From contig DAIEHR010000187.1 of the NCBI GenBank assembly GCA_027353465.1, positions 1-32,075 on the forward strand: 32,075 nucleotides of DNA, written 5' to 3'. The translations under genes and the position numbers were made by a program. This stretch comes from Acetobacteraceae bacterium (lineage in GTDB: Bacteria; Pseudomonadota; Alphaproteobacteria; Acetobacterales; Acetobacteraceae). Below are positions 9,035 to 17,540 of the stretch, one piece after another (within the stretch, counting starts at the first letter, position 1; each line of letters starts with the position of its first letter). The notes under the pieces are model-generated. The model saw nothing but the letters and a program-made list of their open reading frames with translations. It was not told where the DNA came from and ran no database searches.

Positions 9035-9856
9035 TTAGCGAACCGCCGCCGCCGGCACTGGAGCGCTAACCACCCCCGGAGTGGTAACCGCCGCTCCACC
9101 GGTCCCAAACGGATTGTTCACCAAATAAGAGAAGCCAAAGTTGGGGTTGGCGAACTGACCAATATACTGGTTGTAGAACTGGTAAACTTCGGCGATCCCG
9201 AGCTTGGGTACGTAAACCACGTCATACGGCGCCAGCCTGATGTCCGCCTTCGGATCCCGTCCCTGGCGAAGCTCTTTCCATTTGGTGGCCAGGAACTGGG
9301 GCTTGTCGTCCGCCCCGCGCCGGATGACGAAGACCGCCGTATCGTCGCTGCTGAGCTTGGTTCCGCCCGCCCGCGCGATCGCCTGCGATAGTGTCAAGGT
9401 GGGTCCGACGGTGATGAATTCACCCGGTGTCGTCACTTCGCCGCCGACATACACGCGGGTTGGCGCGAAGGATTTGACTTCGACCGTCAGGCGGGGGTTC
9501 TGCAGGTCATGGGCATAGACGCCGCGTAACGTCTCGGCCAATTCCGCCGGAGTCCGACCATATGCCAGCGCGTCGGGGGCGGCGGTTGTCGAGATATGTC
9601 CATCCGGCCGAACGGTGACTTCCTCATTCAGTTCAGGATTGAGCAGCAGGCGGATATCCAACACATCGCCGATCTGGATGCGATAGGCCGGAAGCTTGGC
9701 CGTAGATACTGTAGTCGGGGCAGGTTCCAACGGCGCGGGCGGCAAGGTTGGTACCGGAGAACACGCCGCCACGGCGGCCATTGCGGCGAGCGCCACGGAC
9801 CCGGACAACCGGCCGCGTCGGATTTCATTTCGTTTATTGATTTCAGTGACGCTCAT
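9035..9856 (-). CDS. Wza-like polysaccharide export lipoprotein, paralog 2
   Basis: Lipobox VAACSP; same domain order as paralog 1, with long identical stretches; extra C-terminal tail (NPFGTGGAAVTTPGVVSAPVPAAAVR). The ORF-track start at 10051 would contain the sigma54 promoter, so ATG at 9856 is preferred. Confidence 0.92.
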   Translation of the reverse strand: MSVTEINKRNEIRRGRLSGSVALAAMAAVAACSPVPTLPPAPLEPAPTTVSTAKLPAYRIQIGDVLDIRLLLNPELNEEVTVRPDGHISTTAAPDALAYGRTPAELAETLRGVYAHDLQNPRLTVEVKSFAPTRVYVGGEVTTPGEFITVGPTLTLSQAIARAGGTKLSSDDTAVFVIRRGADDKPQFLATKWKELRQGRDPKADIRLAPYDVVYVPKLGIAEVYQFYNQYIGQFANPNFGFSYLVNNPFGTGGAAVTTPGVVSAPVPAAAVR

Positions 9857-9944
9857 GGTTCTTGAACCCTTATCGGAATGGTGGGAGTTCGCGTTGAATT
9901 CGCCCGGGACGTGTGAGCGGATGATCAGGTCAAAGCCTTCGCGG

Positions 9945-9970
9945 AATCCTCGTGAAGTGTTCACAGGATT
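9945..9970. promoter_or_regulatory. Hyphenated inverted repeat at the predicted sigma54 transcription start (candidate operator)
   Basis: AATCCT-C-GTGAA-GTG-TTCAC-AGGATT: 11 paired bases with one bulged C and a 3-nt centre. Confidence 0.6.
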
Positions 9971-9975
9971 TACTA

Positions 9976-9992
9976 GGCAATCCCCGTGCCAA
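9976..9992 (-). promoter_or_regulatory. Sigma54 (RpoN) -24/-12 promoter for the wza-like operon
   Basis: Minus strand TTGGCACGGGGATTGCC matches YTGGCACGRNNNTTGCW with correct GG-N10-GC spacing. Only the last base departs. Confidence 0.85.
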
Positions 9993-10030
9993 CCGCTCAG
10001 CGGCGGAACGTCGCGGAAATCCCTCCCGCG

Positions 10031-10040
10031 GTTACGTAAC
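10031..10040. promoter_or_regulatory. Perfect palindrome GTTACGTAAC upstream of the sigma54 promoter (candidate enhancer/activator site)
   Basis: 10-bp perfect palindrome in the non-coding gap, about 40-60 bp upstream of the -24 element. Confidence 0.45.
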
Positions 10041-10089
10041 AGTGCCGTCAAGTGTCTCGTGTTTCACCCCGGTCGAGCCGTGGGGCAGA

Positions 10090-11136
10090 TCATCGCGGCG
10101 GATATGCGGGCGCATAACCGGAGCCGATCCGGCTCGATTGCTGGATCGGCGGATTTGTTTGCTTACCGGACAGGTCGTCCAGCGCAACCGCGACGTATCG
10201 CTGCGCAAGCGGAATGTCATTGCCGCTGAGCGCGTCAAGTGCATGCGCAACATTCGCAGCCCCCCGCGCGGCGGCAGGAACGGGATCTCCATCCGGAGTG
10301 ATGGGCCTGAACACAAGCTGCAACTGTGCCTCTTGCAGAAGGCGCCGGGCACCCTCGATGGTGCCCCTCGCAAGTGCGGCTCGCGCCGCGAGCAGACGGG
10401 GTAGAGCCGGCGATGGGGCTGGCGACGGCGCGGATAGCGGTGCTTCCAGTTGCGGGTCCGGCGGCGCCGTGCCTTGGCGTAACCGAGCGAGAACCGATTG
10501 GGTGTCATCAGCCTCTTGCCGTGGCGATGGCTGCGGGAGCGGTTGGGGCGCGGGCACCTGGCGCGGGGCGGCAATCGGTTTGGCTGGCGCCGGCAGTTTC
10601 AACGGTTCGGCGGCCGCTACGTGGCGTTCCGGAACCTCAACGGCGTGCGGTGACGGTTTTGGTTGGTCGGGTATCGCGAGGGTTGGAATAGCTGGCGCCA
10701 CGGCGGGCGGTGGGGACGGTGGCACGGCGGGTGCCGGCAGGGTGACCACGACTGGGGGCGACGCGGGCCCGGCTTCCGCGGCGGGCGGATGCCGCGGTGC
10801 GGGCGGCTGTGCTGGCTCGGGCGGCTGTGGCGGCACGGGTGCCGCCGCAGCGGGCGGAGCTTCCTGCGCGGTAGGCGACGGCTCGGCTATCTGCTCCCTG
10901 GCCGCCAAAGCCTGACGAAGGCGCGCCACCTCTTGCCGAAGTTGGGCGGCTTGCTCCGCTTGGGGGTCTGGCTCCGCGATATGATCCCCCGTTGGCCGGT
11001 CCATCAGGGCATCCCACTGCTCCCGAGCCTGCCGAAGATACACGGCAGGTTCCCCGTAAAACGCCAGGCCAAGAAGAAGCAGGCCGGATAACGCTACCAC
11101 GGCCGAGACGGCAAAGCGCACGTTCAACACTCGCAA
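10090..11136 (-). CDS. Membrane-anchored Pro/Ala-rich protein of unknown function
   Basis: N-terminal TM (FAVSAVVALSGLLLLGLAFYG), coiled-coil-like AEQAAQLRQEVARLRQALAAREQ, long Pro/Ala linker, and a helical C-terminal domain (LPRLLAARAALARGTIEGARRLLQEAQLQLVF...). Confidence 0.75.
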   Translation of the reverse strand: MRVLNVRFAVSAVVALSGLLLLGLAFYGEPAVYLRQAREQWDALMDRPTGDHIAEPDPQAEQAAQLRQEVARLRQALAAREQIAEPSPTAQEAPPAAAAPVPPQPPEPAQPPAPRHPPAAEAGPASPPVVVTLPAPAVPPSPPPAVAPAIPTLAIPDQPKPSPHAVEVPERHVAAAEPLKLPAPAKPIAAPRQVPAPQPLPQPSPRQEADDTQSVLARLRQGTAPPDPQLEAPLSAPSPAPSPALPRLLAARAALARGTIEGARRLLQEAQLQLVFRPITPDGDPVPAAARGAANVAHALDALSGNDIPLAQRYVAVALDDLSGKQTNPPIQQSSRIGSGYAPAYPPR

Positions 11137-11462
11137 CAGGCCAGATAGGACATGACCAAATCGCGGCGCGCGTCACCTCGTCCGCCATCCCCGGATTCAG
11201 CAGTGGTGCGACACATGACGCGGCTACTTTCCCACAAATCTTAGGTCTTACTCAACCGATATGCGACGCCGATCTTATCACGACAATCAACGACCACGTG
11301 TGCGACTACAGCTTCCGTGACCACTTCGGTATTGTTTCGATTAACGTAAAGTATAACGCAACCTATTCATCACCGTCATGTCAGATGACTTGCACACGCG
11401 TCGCACGCGCCACAGGTGTCATTTGCTAAGGCGCGATTGAATGATGCAGGAGGATTTATCCG

Positions 11463-11954
11463 ATGCCACAGGAATTTCACGATCAGCTTATTTCGTTTAT
11501 GCCGAAAATGCGAGTTTGGGCCTTGGCTCTGACGAGAAACCGAGCAGCAGCGGACGATCTGACCCAGGACGTAGCGACGAAGGCCTTGGTCGCGAAGGAT
11601 TGCTTTGTACCAGGGACAAATTTTTCAGCCTGGGTACATCGTATCATGATCAACCACTTTATCAGCAGTGTGCGCAGCAAACGAGAATTTACCGACATGG
11701 AAAATATGCCGGAAATCGCGGTTGCCGCATCCCATGAAGACCGCACGGCCCTGCGCGAGCTCGGCTGGGCGCTGGATCGTCTGCCGCCGGATCAGCGCGA
11801 GGCCTTGCTGATGATCGTACTTCAGGAAAAGTCTTACGAAGATGCAGCCGAACAAACCGGGTGCGCGATCGGAACCCTGAAAAGCCGAGTGCATCGCGCT
11901 CGTCTGCAACTGCGCGCATTTCTCGTGGGGGACCAGCCGAAAATGGCGGCCTGA
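11463..11954 (+). CDS. ECF-family RNA polymerase sigma factor
   Basis: Region 2 (MRVWALALTRNRAAADDLTQDVATKAL...FSAWVHRIMINHFIS) and region 4 (LDRLPPDQREALLMIVLQEKSYEDAAEQTGCAIGTLKSRVHRARLQL). AGGAGG-type RBS just upstream. Confidence 0.93.
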   Translation: MPQEFHDQLISFMPKMRVWALALTRNRAAADDLTQDVATKALVAKDCFVPGTNFSAWVHRIMINHFISSVRSKREFTDMENMPEIAVAASHEDRTALRELGWALDRLPPDQREALLMIVLQEKSYEDAAEQTGCAIGTLKSRVHRARLQLRAFLVGDQPKMAA

Positions 11955-11973
11955 GCCTGTTCGCTGTCGGCGT

Positions 11974-12924
11974 TCACGTCTGAAACAGGAACTCTCCGAA
12001 CAAGCCCGCGTGATCTTGGAATATCTCCAGCGTGTCCCACCCGGCCTCCCCGGCGATTCGGACCAGGGTTTCCGCGCGGTGTTTGTAACTGTTCTCAGTG
12101 TGGATCGATTCTCCCTCGCTGAAATTTATGATTTTTCCCGCCAACCGTACGACCTGAGCGCGGATGGAGATCAAGTGCATCTCTATCCGGCTCTCGGCGT
12201 CGTTCCATCTGGCTTCGTGGCGAAAGCCCCGTAGATCGAAATCCGCCCCGGCTTCTGTGTTCAACCGCCGCAGCAGATTCAGGTTGAAGGCCGCCGTCAC
12301 GCCCGCGGCATCGTTGTAGGCAGGCAGCAGCAGATCCGGGCTTTTCCGCAGGTCAGCGCCCAGCAGGAATCGCGCGCCCTGCCCCAGCGACCGACGGGCA
12401 GTACGAAGAAAACGGATCGCCGCCGACGGATCAAGGTTTCCGATCGTTGACCCGGGGAAAAATCCCATTGGTTGTCCTGATATTTTCGGCAGCCGCAAAG
12501 GCTGCATGAAATCTCCGACGACCGGCAGCACATTCAGCCACGAGTGGCTGCGGGACATCCGCGCCTGCATCGCATCCAGCGATTCGGCGGCCACATCAAT
12601 TGGCACGTAGGTCGAGAACGGTCGATCAGGCCGGTCCAACAGAAGACGAGCCTTGGTCTCATCGCTACCGCCGAATTCCACCAGCATACCATCCGTCAGA
12701 CCCGGCGGCACGATGTTGGACAGAATAGACGGAAGCAGCGCCATTTCTGTTCTGGTAAGGTAATATTCTGGAAGCTTTGTGATTTCGTAGAAAAGCCGGC
12801 ACCCTTCCTTATCGTAAAATAGCATCGCCGGCAGCGTTTTTGGCAAACCGGTCAGGCCCGGCAATGCAGCCGCAACAATATCCGCCCGCGGCGGGGGCGG
12901 GAACAACCCGGTATCGTTCGGCAC
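11974..12924 (-). CDS. egtD: L-histidine N-alpha-methyltransferase
   Basis: EgtD-family signature: LPAMLFYDKEGCRLFYEITKLPEYYLTRTE, LVEFGGSDETKARLLLD, GFFPGSTIGNLDP, LRKSPDLLLPAYNDAAGVTAAFNLNLL. Confidence 0.95.
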   Translation of the reverse strand: MPNDTGLFPPPPRADIVAAALPGLTGLPKTLPAMLFYDKEGCRLFYEITKLPEYYLTRTEMALLPSILSNIVPPGLTDGMLVEFGGSDETKARLLLDRPDRPFSTYVPIDVAAESLDAMQARMSRSHSWLNVLPVVGDFMQPLRLPKISGQPMGFFPGSTIGNLDPSAAIRFLRTARRSLGQGARFLLGADLRKSPDLLLPAYNDAAGVTAAFNLNLLRRLNTEAGADFDLRGFRHEARWNDAESRIEMHLISIRAQVVRLAGKIINFSEGESIHTENSYKHRAETLVRIAGEAGWDTLEIFQDHAGLFGEFLFQT

Positions 12925-12936
12925 GACGCTCTCCTG

Positions 12937-14136
12937 TTACAGGTCTTTTGCCAGACGCAGCCCGCTGAACTGCCACCGCTTATCGGGATGGAAGAAGTTC
13001 CGGTAGGTCGGCCGTGTGTGACCAGTTGGTGTGGCGAACGACCCGCCGCGCAGCACCATCTGGTTGATCATAAACTTACCGTTGTATTCGCCGATCGCGC
13101 CCGGCGCCGCGCGATAGCCCGGATAGGGGCGGTAGGCGCTATCGGTCCATTGCCAGACATGGCCGGTCATTTCATCCATCGCCGGGCTTGTGCTGGCGGC
13201 TTCCCACTCAAATTCCGTGGGCAGGCGGTGGCCGCTCCATCGCGCGAAGGCGTCGGCTTCATACCAGCTGATATGTCGCACCGGCGCGTCCAGGCTCAAT
13301 GGCGCCAGCCCGCCCGGGCCAGCCTGGACCCAGCCCCCGTCAACCGGGCGCCAGTGCAGCGGGTTGGTCCAGCCGTCCTGTTGCACGGTGGCCCAGCCGT
13401 CGGACATCCAAAGCGAAGCTGTCTGGTAACCCTTGTCTTGGATGAAATTCAACCAGTCGCGATTGCGGACCAGGCGGGACGCTATCCCGAAGGGCTGCAA
13501 ATGCACCTGATGGCGCGGGGTTTCATTATCAAAACAGAACGCCGTGTCGCCCCGCCCGATGGCCCTCAGTCCGCCGTCGAAAAAGATGAAGCTGCCCGAC
13601 GCCGGTTCGGCTGACTCCCGCCACCCGGCAAACATCGCCGGGCAGAAGGGATGAGCCGCGAAGGCATGCAGCATGTCCGTTACCAGCAGTTCCTGGTGTT
13701 GCTGCTCATGATGCAGGCCCAATTCGACGATATCGCGGATTTCGCGCCTCAGGCCGGGGATCGCATCCCTCATCGCCGCATCCACATGGCACCGATATCG
13801 GGTAATCGCATTGGACCCCGGCCTGGTGAGCAAGCCGCGCGAGGGCCGCGGGTGGCGCGGACCCACAGCCTCATAATAGGAGTTGAACAGGAAGCCGAAG
13901 GCCGGGTCGAAGACCTCGTAGCCGGCGACATTCGGCACCAGGACAAACTGCTCGAAGAACCACGTCACATGCGCTCGGTGCCACTTTGCAGGGCTGGCGT
14001 CAGGCATCGATTGAACGCACTGATCCTCGTCCGACAGATCGGAAACGAGCGCGTCCGTGGCGGCGCGGATAGCCTGGAATCGCAGGGACAGATCGTCCGC
14101 GCGGGATGGTTCCACATACAGTCCAATGTCGTCCAT
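12937..14136 (-). CDS. egtB: Ergothioneine biosynthesis sulfoxide synthase EgtB
   Basis: DinB-like WHRAHVTWFFEQFVL, LGLHHEQQHQELLVTDM; FGE-sulfatase domain WEAAS...GHVWQWTDSAYRPYPGYR...MVLRGGSFATP. Its stop is 12 nt from the egtD start. Confidence 0.95.
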   Translation of the reverse strand: MDDIGLYVEPSRADDLSLRFQAIRAATDALVSDLSDEDQCVQSMPDASPAKWHRAHVTWFFEQFVLVPNVAGYEVFDPAFGFLFNSYYEAVGPRHPRPSRGLLTRPGSNAITRYRCHVDAAMRDAIPGLRREIRDIVELGLHHEQQHQELLVTDMLHAFAAHPFCPAMFAGWRESAEPASGSFIFFDGGLRAIGRGDTAFCFDNETPRHQVHLQPFGIASRLVRNRDWLNFIQDKGYQTASLWMSDGWATVQQDGWTNPLHWRPVDGGWVQAGPGGLAPLSLDAPVRHISWYEADAFARWSGHRLPTEFEWEAASTSPAMDEMTGHVWQWTDSAYRPYPGYRAAPGAIGEYNGKFMINQMVLRGGSFATPTGHTRPTYRNFFHPDKRWQFSGLRLAKDL

Positions 14137-14275
14137 TCGTACCCTCCGGAGGAGCCTAACGCAGGCGCGGACGGTGCGATCCGCTCAGGCGAGCATTTTC
14201 TTGTTAACACCGCACTTTAGAGCGAGTTGAGCGGAGGTCAAAAACCACGGTGCTTAGCAAGCGTTGCTACCTATC

Positions 14276-15124
14276 ATGGCATCCCGCCCCATCTGGCGCG
14301 GACATCTTCGCCTGGCGCTGGTGTCCTGCCCTATCGCCCTTCACAGCGTCGTGCGCGGCAGCAACGGCCTGCATTTTCACCTGATCAATCCTAAAACCGG
14401 ACATCGCGTCCGGATGGTCTCGCAAGATGCGGAGACGGATGAAGAAGTGCCGCGTTCCGATTTGGTCAAGGGCTATGAGTTCGAAAAAGATCGATATGTA
14501 CTTCTGGACGATGATGATTTTGCCCAGGTCAAAATCGAAAGTTCCAGCACGCTGACCATCGGGAAATTCGTGGATCTTTCTACGATCGATCCGATTTTCT
14601 TCGATACCTCGTACTATGTTGCCCCGGACGGCGACGCGGGCCTGGACGTGTTCGTGGTATTGCGCGACGCTATCCACAAAACTCGAACGGCCGCCCTGTC
14701 AAGAGTCGTCATCGCCGGGCGGGAGCGCCCTTTGGCGATCATTCCCTTCGGGAAGGGCCTGGTTTGTCATACGCTGTTCGAACCGGCGGATCTGTGGGAC
14801 GCCACGCCACTGTTCGCGGATATCGAGGAGGTGAAACCCGAAGCCGACATGATCGCGCTCGCGACCCAATTGATCGAACGCCAGAACGGCACCTTCCAAG
14901 CTGAAGACACCGAGGATCGCTATGAGTCCAAGCTACGGGCGGTTATCGACGCCAAGCTGAAAGGTGAGGGCATCACCCAAGAGGAACCGCCAACGTCAGA
15001 TCGGGGTAACGTCATTGACCTGATGGCCGCCCTGAAAGCCAGCCTGGACCAGGATAAGAAACCCCGCCCCGAGCGTGAAAAGGCCGGGGTCGCCAAGAAG
15101 CGAACCCGGCGGAAGGCGTCATGA
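14276..15124 (+). CDS. ku: Non-homologous end joining protein Ku
   Basis: RPIWRGHLRLALVSCPIALHSVV, Ku core (KGYEFEKDRYVLLDDDDF, YYVAPDGDAGLDVFVVLRDAI), basic C-terminal tail. Confidence 0.95.
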   Translation: MASRPIWRGHLRLALVSCPIALHSVVRGSNGLHFHLINPKTGHRVRMVSQDAETDEEVPRSDLVKGYEFEKDRYVLLDDDDFAQVKIESSSTLTIGKFVDLSTIDPIFFDTSYYVAPDGDAGLDVFVVLRDAIHKTRTAALSRVVIAGRERPLAIIPFGKGLVCHTLFEPADLWDATPLFADIEEVKPEADMIALATQLIERQNGTFQAEDTEDRYESKLRAVIDAKLKGEGITQEEPPTSDRGNVIDLMAALKASLDQDKKPRPEREKAGVAKKRTRRKAS

Positions 15125-15194
15125 TGGCCTGATTGTCACGCAACCCGGCGACGGTTGCCCCGTTGCGGGGTGAGGCAATTACAGGAGATATTTG

Positions 15195-15737
15195 ATGGTA
15201 AAAGTTGCTGTTCTCGCAACAGACGGTGTCGAACAAGTGGAGCTGACCGAACCCGTCAAGGCATTAAGGGCAGCCTCGGCAAAGGTATCGGTTATTTCGC
15301 TGAAGAATGGCCAGATACAGGGCATGAACCACGACCAAAAAGGCGATATGCTGGCGGTGGATCATGCTCTTGGTAGCGTCTCGGCCGAAGCCTTTGACGC
15401 ACTGGTGCTGCCGGGGGGCGTGGCCAATCCAGACTATCTGCGGGTCGATCCCAAAGCGGTTGATTTCGTGAAACATTTTGTCCAAGCGGGGAAACCCATT
15501 GCCGCGATCTGCCACGGACCGTGGACGCTGATCGAAGCCGGTGGCGTCAAAGGCCATACGATGACCTCCTGGCCGTCCTTGCGCACGGACCTGACAAATG
15601 CCGGCGCGATGTGGCAGGACAAGCCTGTCGTCGTGGACGGCAAACTGATCACGTCGCGCAAGCCCGGCGATTTGCCGGACTTCTGCCGGGAGATGGTTAA
15701 ACTCTTTGGAGTCGGTGAAGGCCGCCAAGCCGCCTAG
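15195..15737 (+). CDS. DJ-1/PfpI family protein (general stress protein 18-like / protease I)
   Basis: KVAVLATDGVEQVELTEPVKAL, LVLPGGVANPDYLR, nucleophile elbow IAAICHGPWTLIEAG. Confidence 0.92.
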   Translation: MVKVAVLATDGVEQVELTEPVKALRAASAKVSVISLKNGQIQGMNHDQKGDMLAVDHALGSVSAEAFDALVLPGGVANPDYLRVDPKAVDFVKHFVQAGKPIAAICHGPWTLIEAGGVKGHTMTSWPSLRTDLTNAGAMWQDKPVVVDGKLITSRKPGDLPDFCREMVKLFGVGEGRQAA

Positions 15738-17380
15738 GCTTTTCGGGAGCCCGCGCCGCGGATCCGGTCAATTAAGCCATACGGATCCTTCGGCGCGGCG
15801 TCACCCCGCCAGGCGACGTGCTGGTCGGGGCGAGACAGAACCAACTTCCGGTCGTACGGTAGCGGCTGTTCGGGGATGTCCAGAAGTTGCATTGGCACGC
15901 CGCGGATTTCCGCGGCGGCCAGCATGTCACTGACGTCCACCGACCGATCGAACCGCAGCAGTGTGTAGTCCGGGCCCATCGCGTCGTAGAGCGACATACC
16001 CTGCCCCAGCCAAATGTGCGGCGTTCGGCATCCGGGGACGATCGATGGGGTAAAATTGTAGATATCATAACGAGGTGCGGCCTCCCCATCGTAAGCAATA
16101 ATTGGCGAACCCTCGTAGAACGAGCCGAAGTTCAGACCGCCGCAGCAGAATTGGCCAACATTGATGTCATAGGCATCCTGGCCAACCTTCCCGCGGATGG
16201 CATCGCCTTCCGGTCCGGGATCCTCGATGGTGTCGGGCACGACACCGCGTTGCCGGGCCAGGGCACTGCTGGTGTTCATGGCGTAATGCGATACCTGTTC
16301 AGTGATCGGCATCCGTTCGTCTTGATAACAGTCCAAGATCGCGGGGGACGCCCAGCCTTTCAGCACACCGGCCAGCATCCAGGACAGGTTCATGGCATCC
16401 GCGATGCCGGCATTCATGCCATAGCCCGCGTTCGGCACCCAGATATGGGCAGCATCACCGCACAGGAACACCCGCCGCTCTCGGAATTTGTCGGCGATCA
16501 TTCTTCTCGCGGTCCAGTCCTCTTTCGTTATGACTTCGATGGGAAAGGACGGACCGACACCCAGCACCGCGCGAATACACCAGTCGCGGTCAACGCTGTC
16601 GAACGTCTCCCCCGGCCGCATATAGTTGTGCATCAGCCATGTTTCCTTGCCGTCCACCGCGAACATGTTGGCGCTGCGTCTCGGGTTCAGCGATGTGTTC
16701 GCCCAGGCCGGTTTGGTCGGTGTGGCCTTCAGCAGGTCCGGCGCTCGGAAATAAGTGGATTGCCGGTGTTCCAATACCGCATCGCCCGACAGGCTGGCAC
16801 CGATGGAGCGCCGCACCATGGAGTGCGCGCCATCGGCCCCGATCAGGTAGTCGGCACTGATCCTCAGGTCCTCTCCGCCATCCAGGTCCGCGGCGGTCGC
16901 GGTTACGCCAGACTCGTTCTGTTGGAAGCCGGTGATCTGTGTGCGATTCAGTATCGTCACGCCCGGCAGCGATTTGGCGTGCGCGAACAACACGGGTTCC
17001 AGATAAATCTGGTTGATACGGTGCGGCGGTTCCGGGGTCGGCCACCATGTATCCGGCCCATCGGTCGCGGTATAGCGATCGTTTCGGCAGGGGATCCGGA
17101 TACGCGACAGTTCGATGCCCGTTGTGGTGATGCGAAACGCGCAGTCGTTGGGATAATCGGCAGGCAGGCCTGTATTGCGAACCGCCCGCACCACGCCCAG
17201 GCGACGGAAAATCTCCATCGTCCTGGCAGAGACATGGTTGCATTTGACACTAGGTGGCACCCCCGCCGCCCGGATTTCCAGCACCACGACCTGGATGCCG
17301 CGCCACGCCAGATCCATCGCGACCGTCAGGCCCACCGGGCCACCACCGACGATCAGAACCCTGGTTTTCATCTCCCGCAT
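15734..17380 (-). CDS. FAD-dependent monooxygenase (aromatic hydroxylase, PheA/TfdB-like)
   Basis: VLIVGGGPVGLTVAMDLAWRGIQVVVLE; YLIGADGAHSMVRRSIG; VFLCGDAAHIWVPNAGYGMNAGIADAMNLSWML. Confidence 0.93.
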   Translation of the reverse strand: MREMKTRVLIVGGGPVGLTVAMDLAWRGIQVVVLEIRAAGVPPSVKCNHVSARTMEIFRRLGVVRAVRNTGLPADYPNDCAFRITTTGIELSRIRIPCRNDRYTATDGPDTWWPTPEPPHRINQIYLEPVLFAHAKSLPGVTILNRTQITGFQQNESGVTATAADLDGGEDLRISADYLIGADGAHSMVRRSIGASLSGDAVLEHRQSTYFRAPDLLKATPTKPAWANTSLNPRRSANMFAVDGKETWLMHNYMRPGETFDSVDRDWCIRAVLGVGPSFPIEVITKEDWTARRMIADKFRERRVFLCGDAAHIWVPNAGYGMNAGIADAMNLSWMLAGVLKGWASPAILDCYQDERMPITEQVSHYAMNTSSALARQRGVVPDTIEDPGPEGDAIRGKVGQDAYDINVGQFCCGGLNFGSFYEGSPIIAYDGEAAPRYDIYNFTPSIVPGCRTPHIWLGQGMSLYDAMGPDYTLLRFDRSVDVSDMLAAAEIRGVPMQLLDIPEQPLPYDRKLVLSRPDQHVAWRGDAAPKDPYGLIDRIRGAGSRKA

Positions 17381-17540
17381 CGGACATCGCTCCCTGGTAT
17401 CAACGCGATGCAGGATAAAGACTTACCGAACAGCCGTCATCCGCCGGACCGGCTGAATCAGATCGGCCGCTACTGCCGCCGATCCGATTCACCGGTTTTG
17501 GCCAATAGACCGCGTTGACTCCAACGATCGAGCTGTCCGC

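Noticed and set aside
8228-9391. 387-aa plus-strand ORF spanning both wza-like genes
   Set aside because: Antisense to two clear lipoproteins. Its internal similarity simply reflects the paralog duplication.
10721-10740. TGGCAC...GTGC sigma54-like match on the plus strand
   Set aside because: Lies in the repetitive Pro/Ala-rich coding region, faces no downstream gene, and has a poor -12 element; most likely chance.
14143-14152. Palindrome CCTCCGGAGG between egtB and ku
   Set aside because: On the minus strand it is the GGAGG ribosome-binding site of egtB; the palindrome is probably incidental.
15155-15178. Hairpin CCCCG-TTG-CGGGG between ku and the PfpI gene
   Set aside because: Short stem with a tiny loop, no U-tract, close to an RBS. 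Could be a weak ku terminator but is not strong enough to call.
15887-17518. 543-aa plus-strand ORF opposite the FAD monooxygenase
   Set aside because: Antisense frame opened by high GC. The minus-strand frame encodes a clear FAD monooxygenase; the plus product is low-complexity and unrecognisable.
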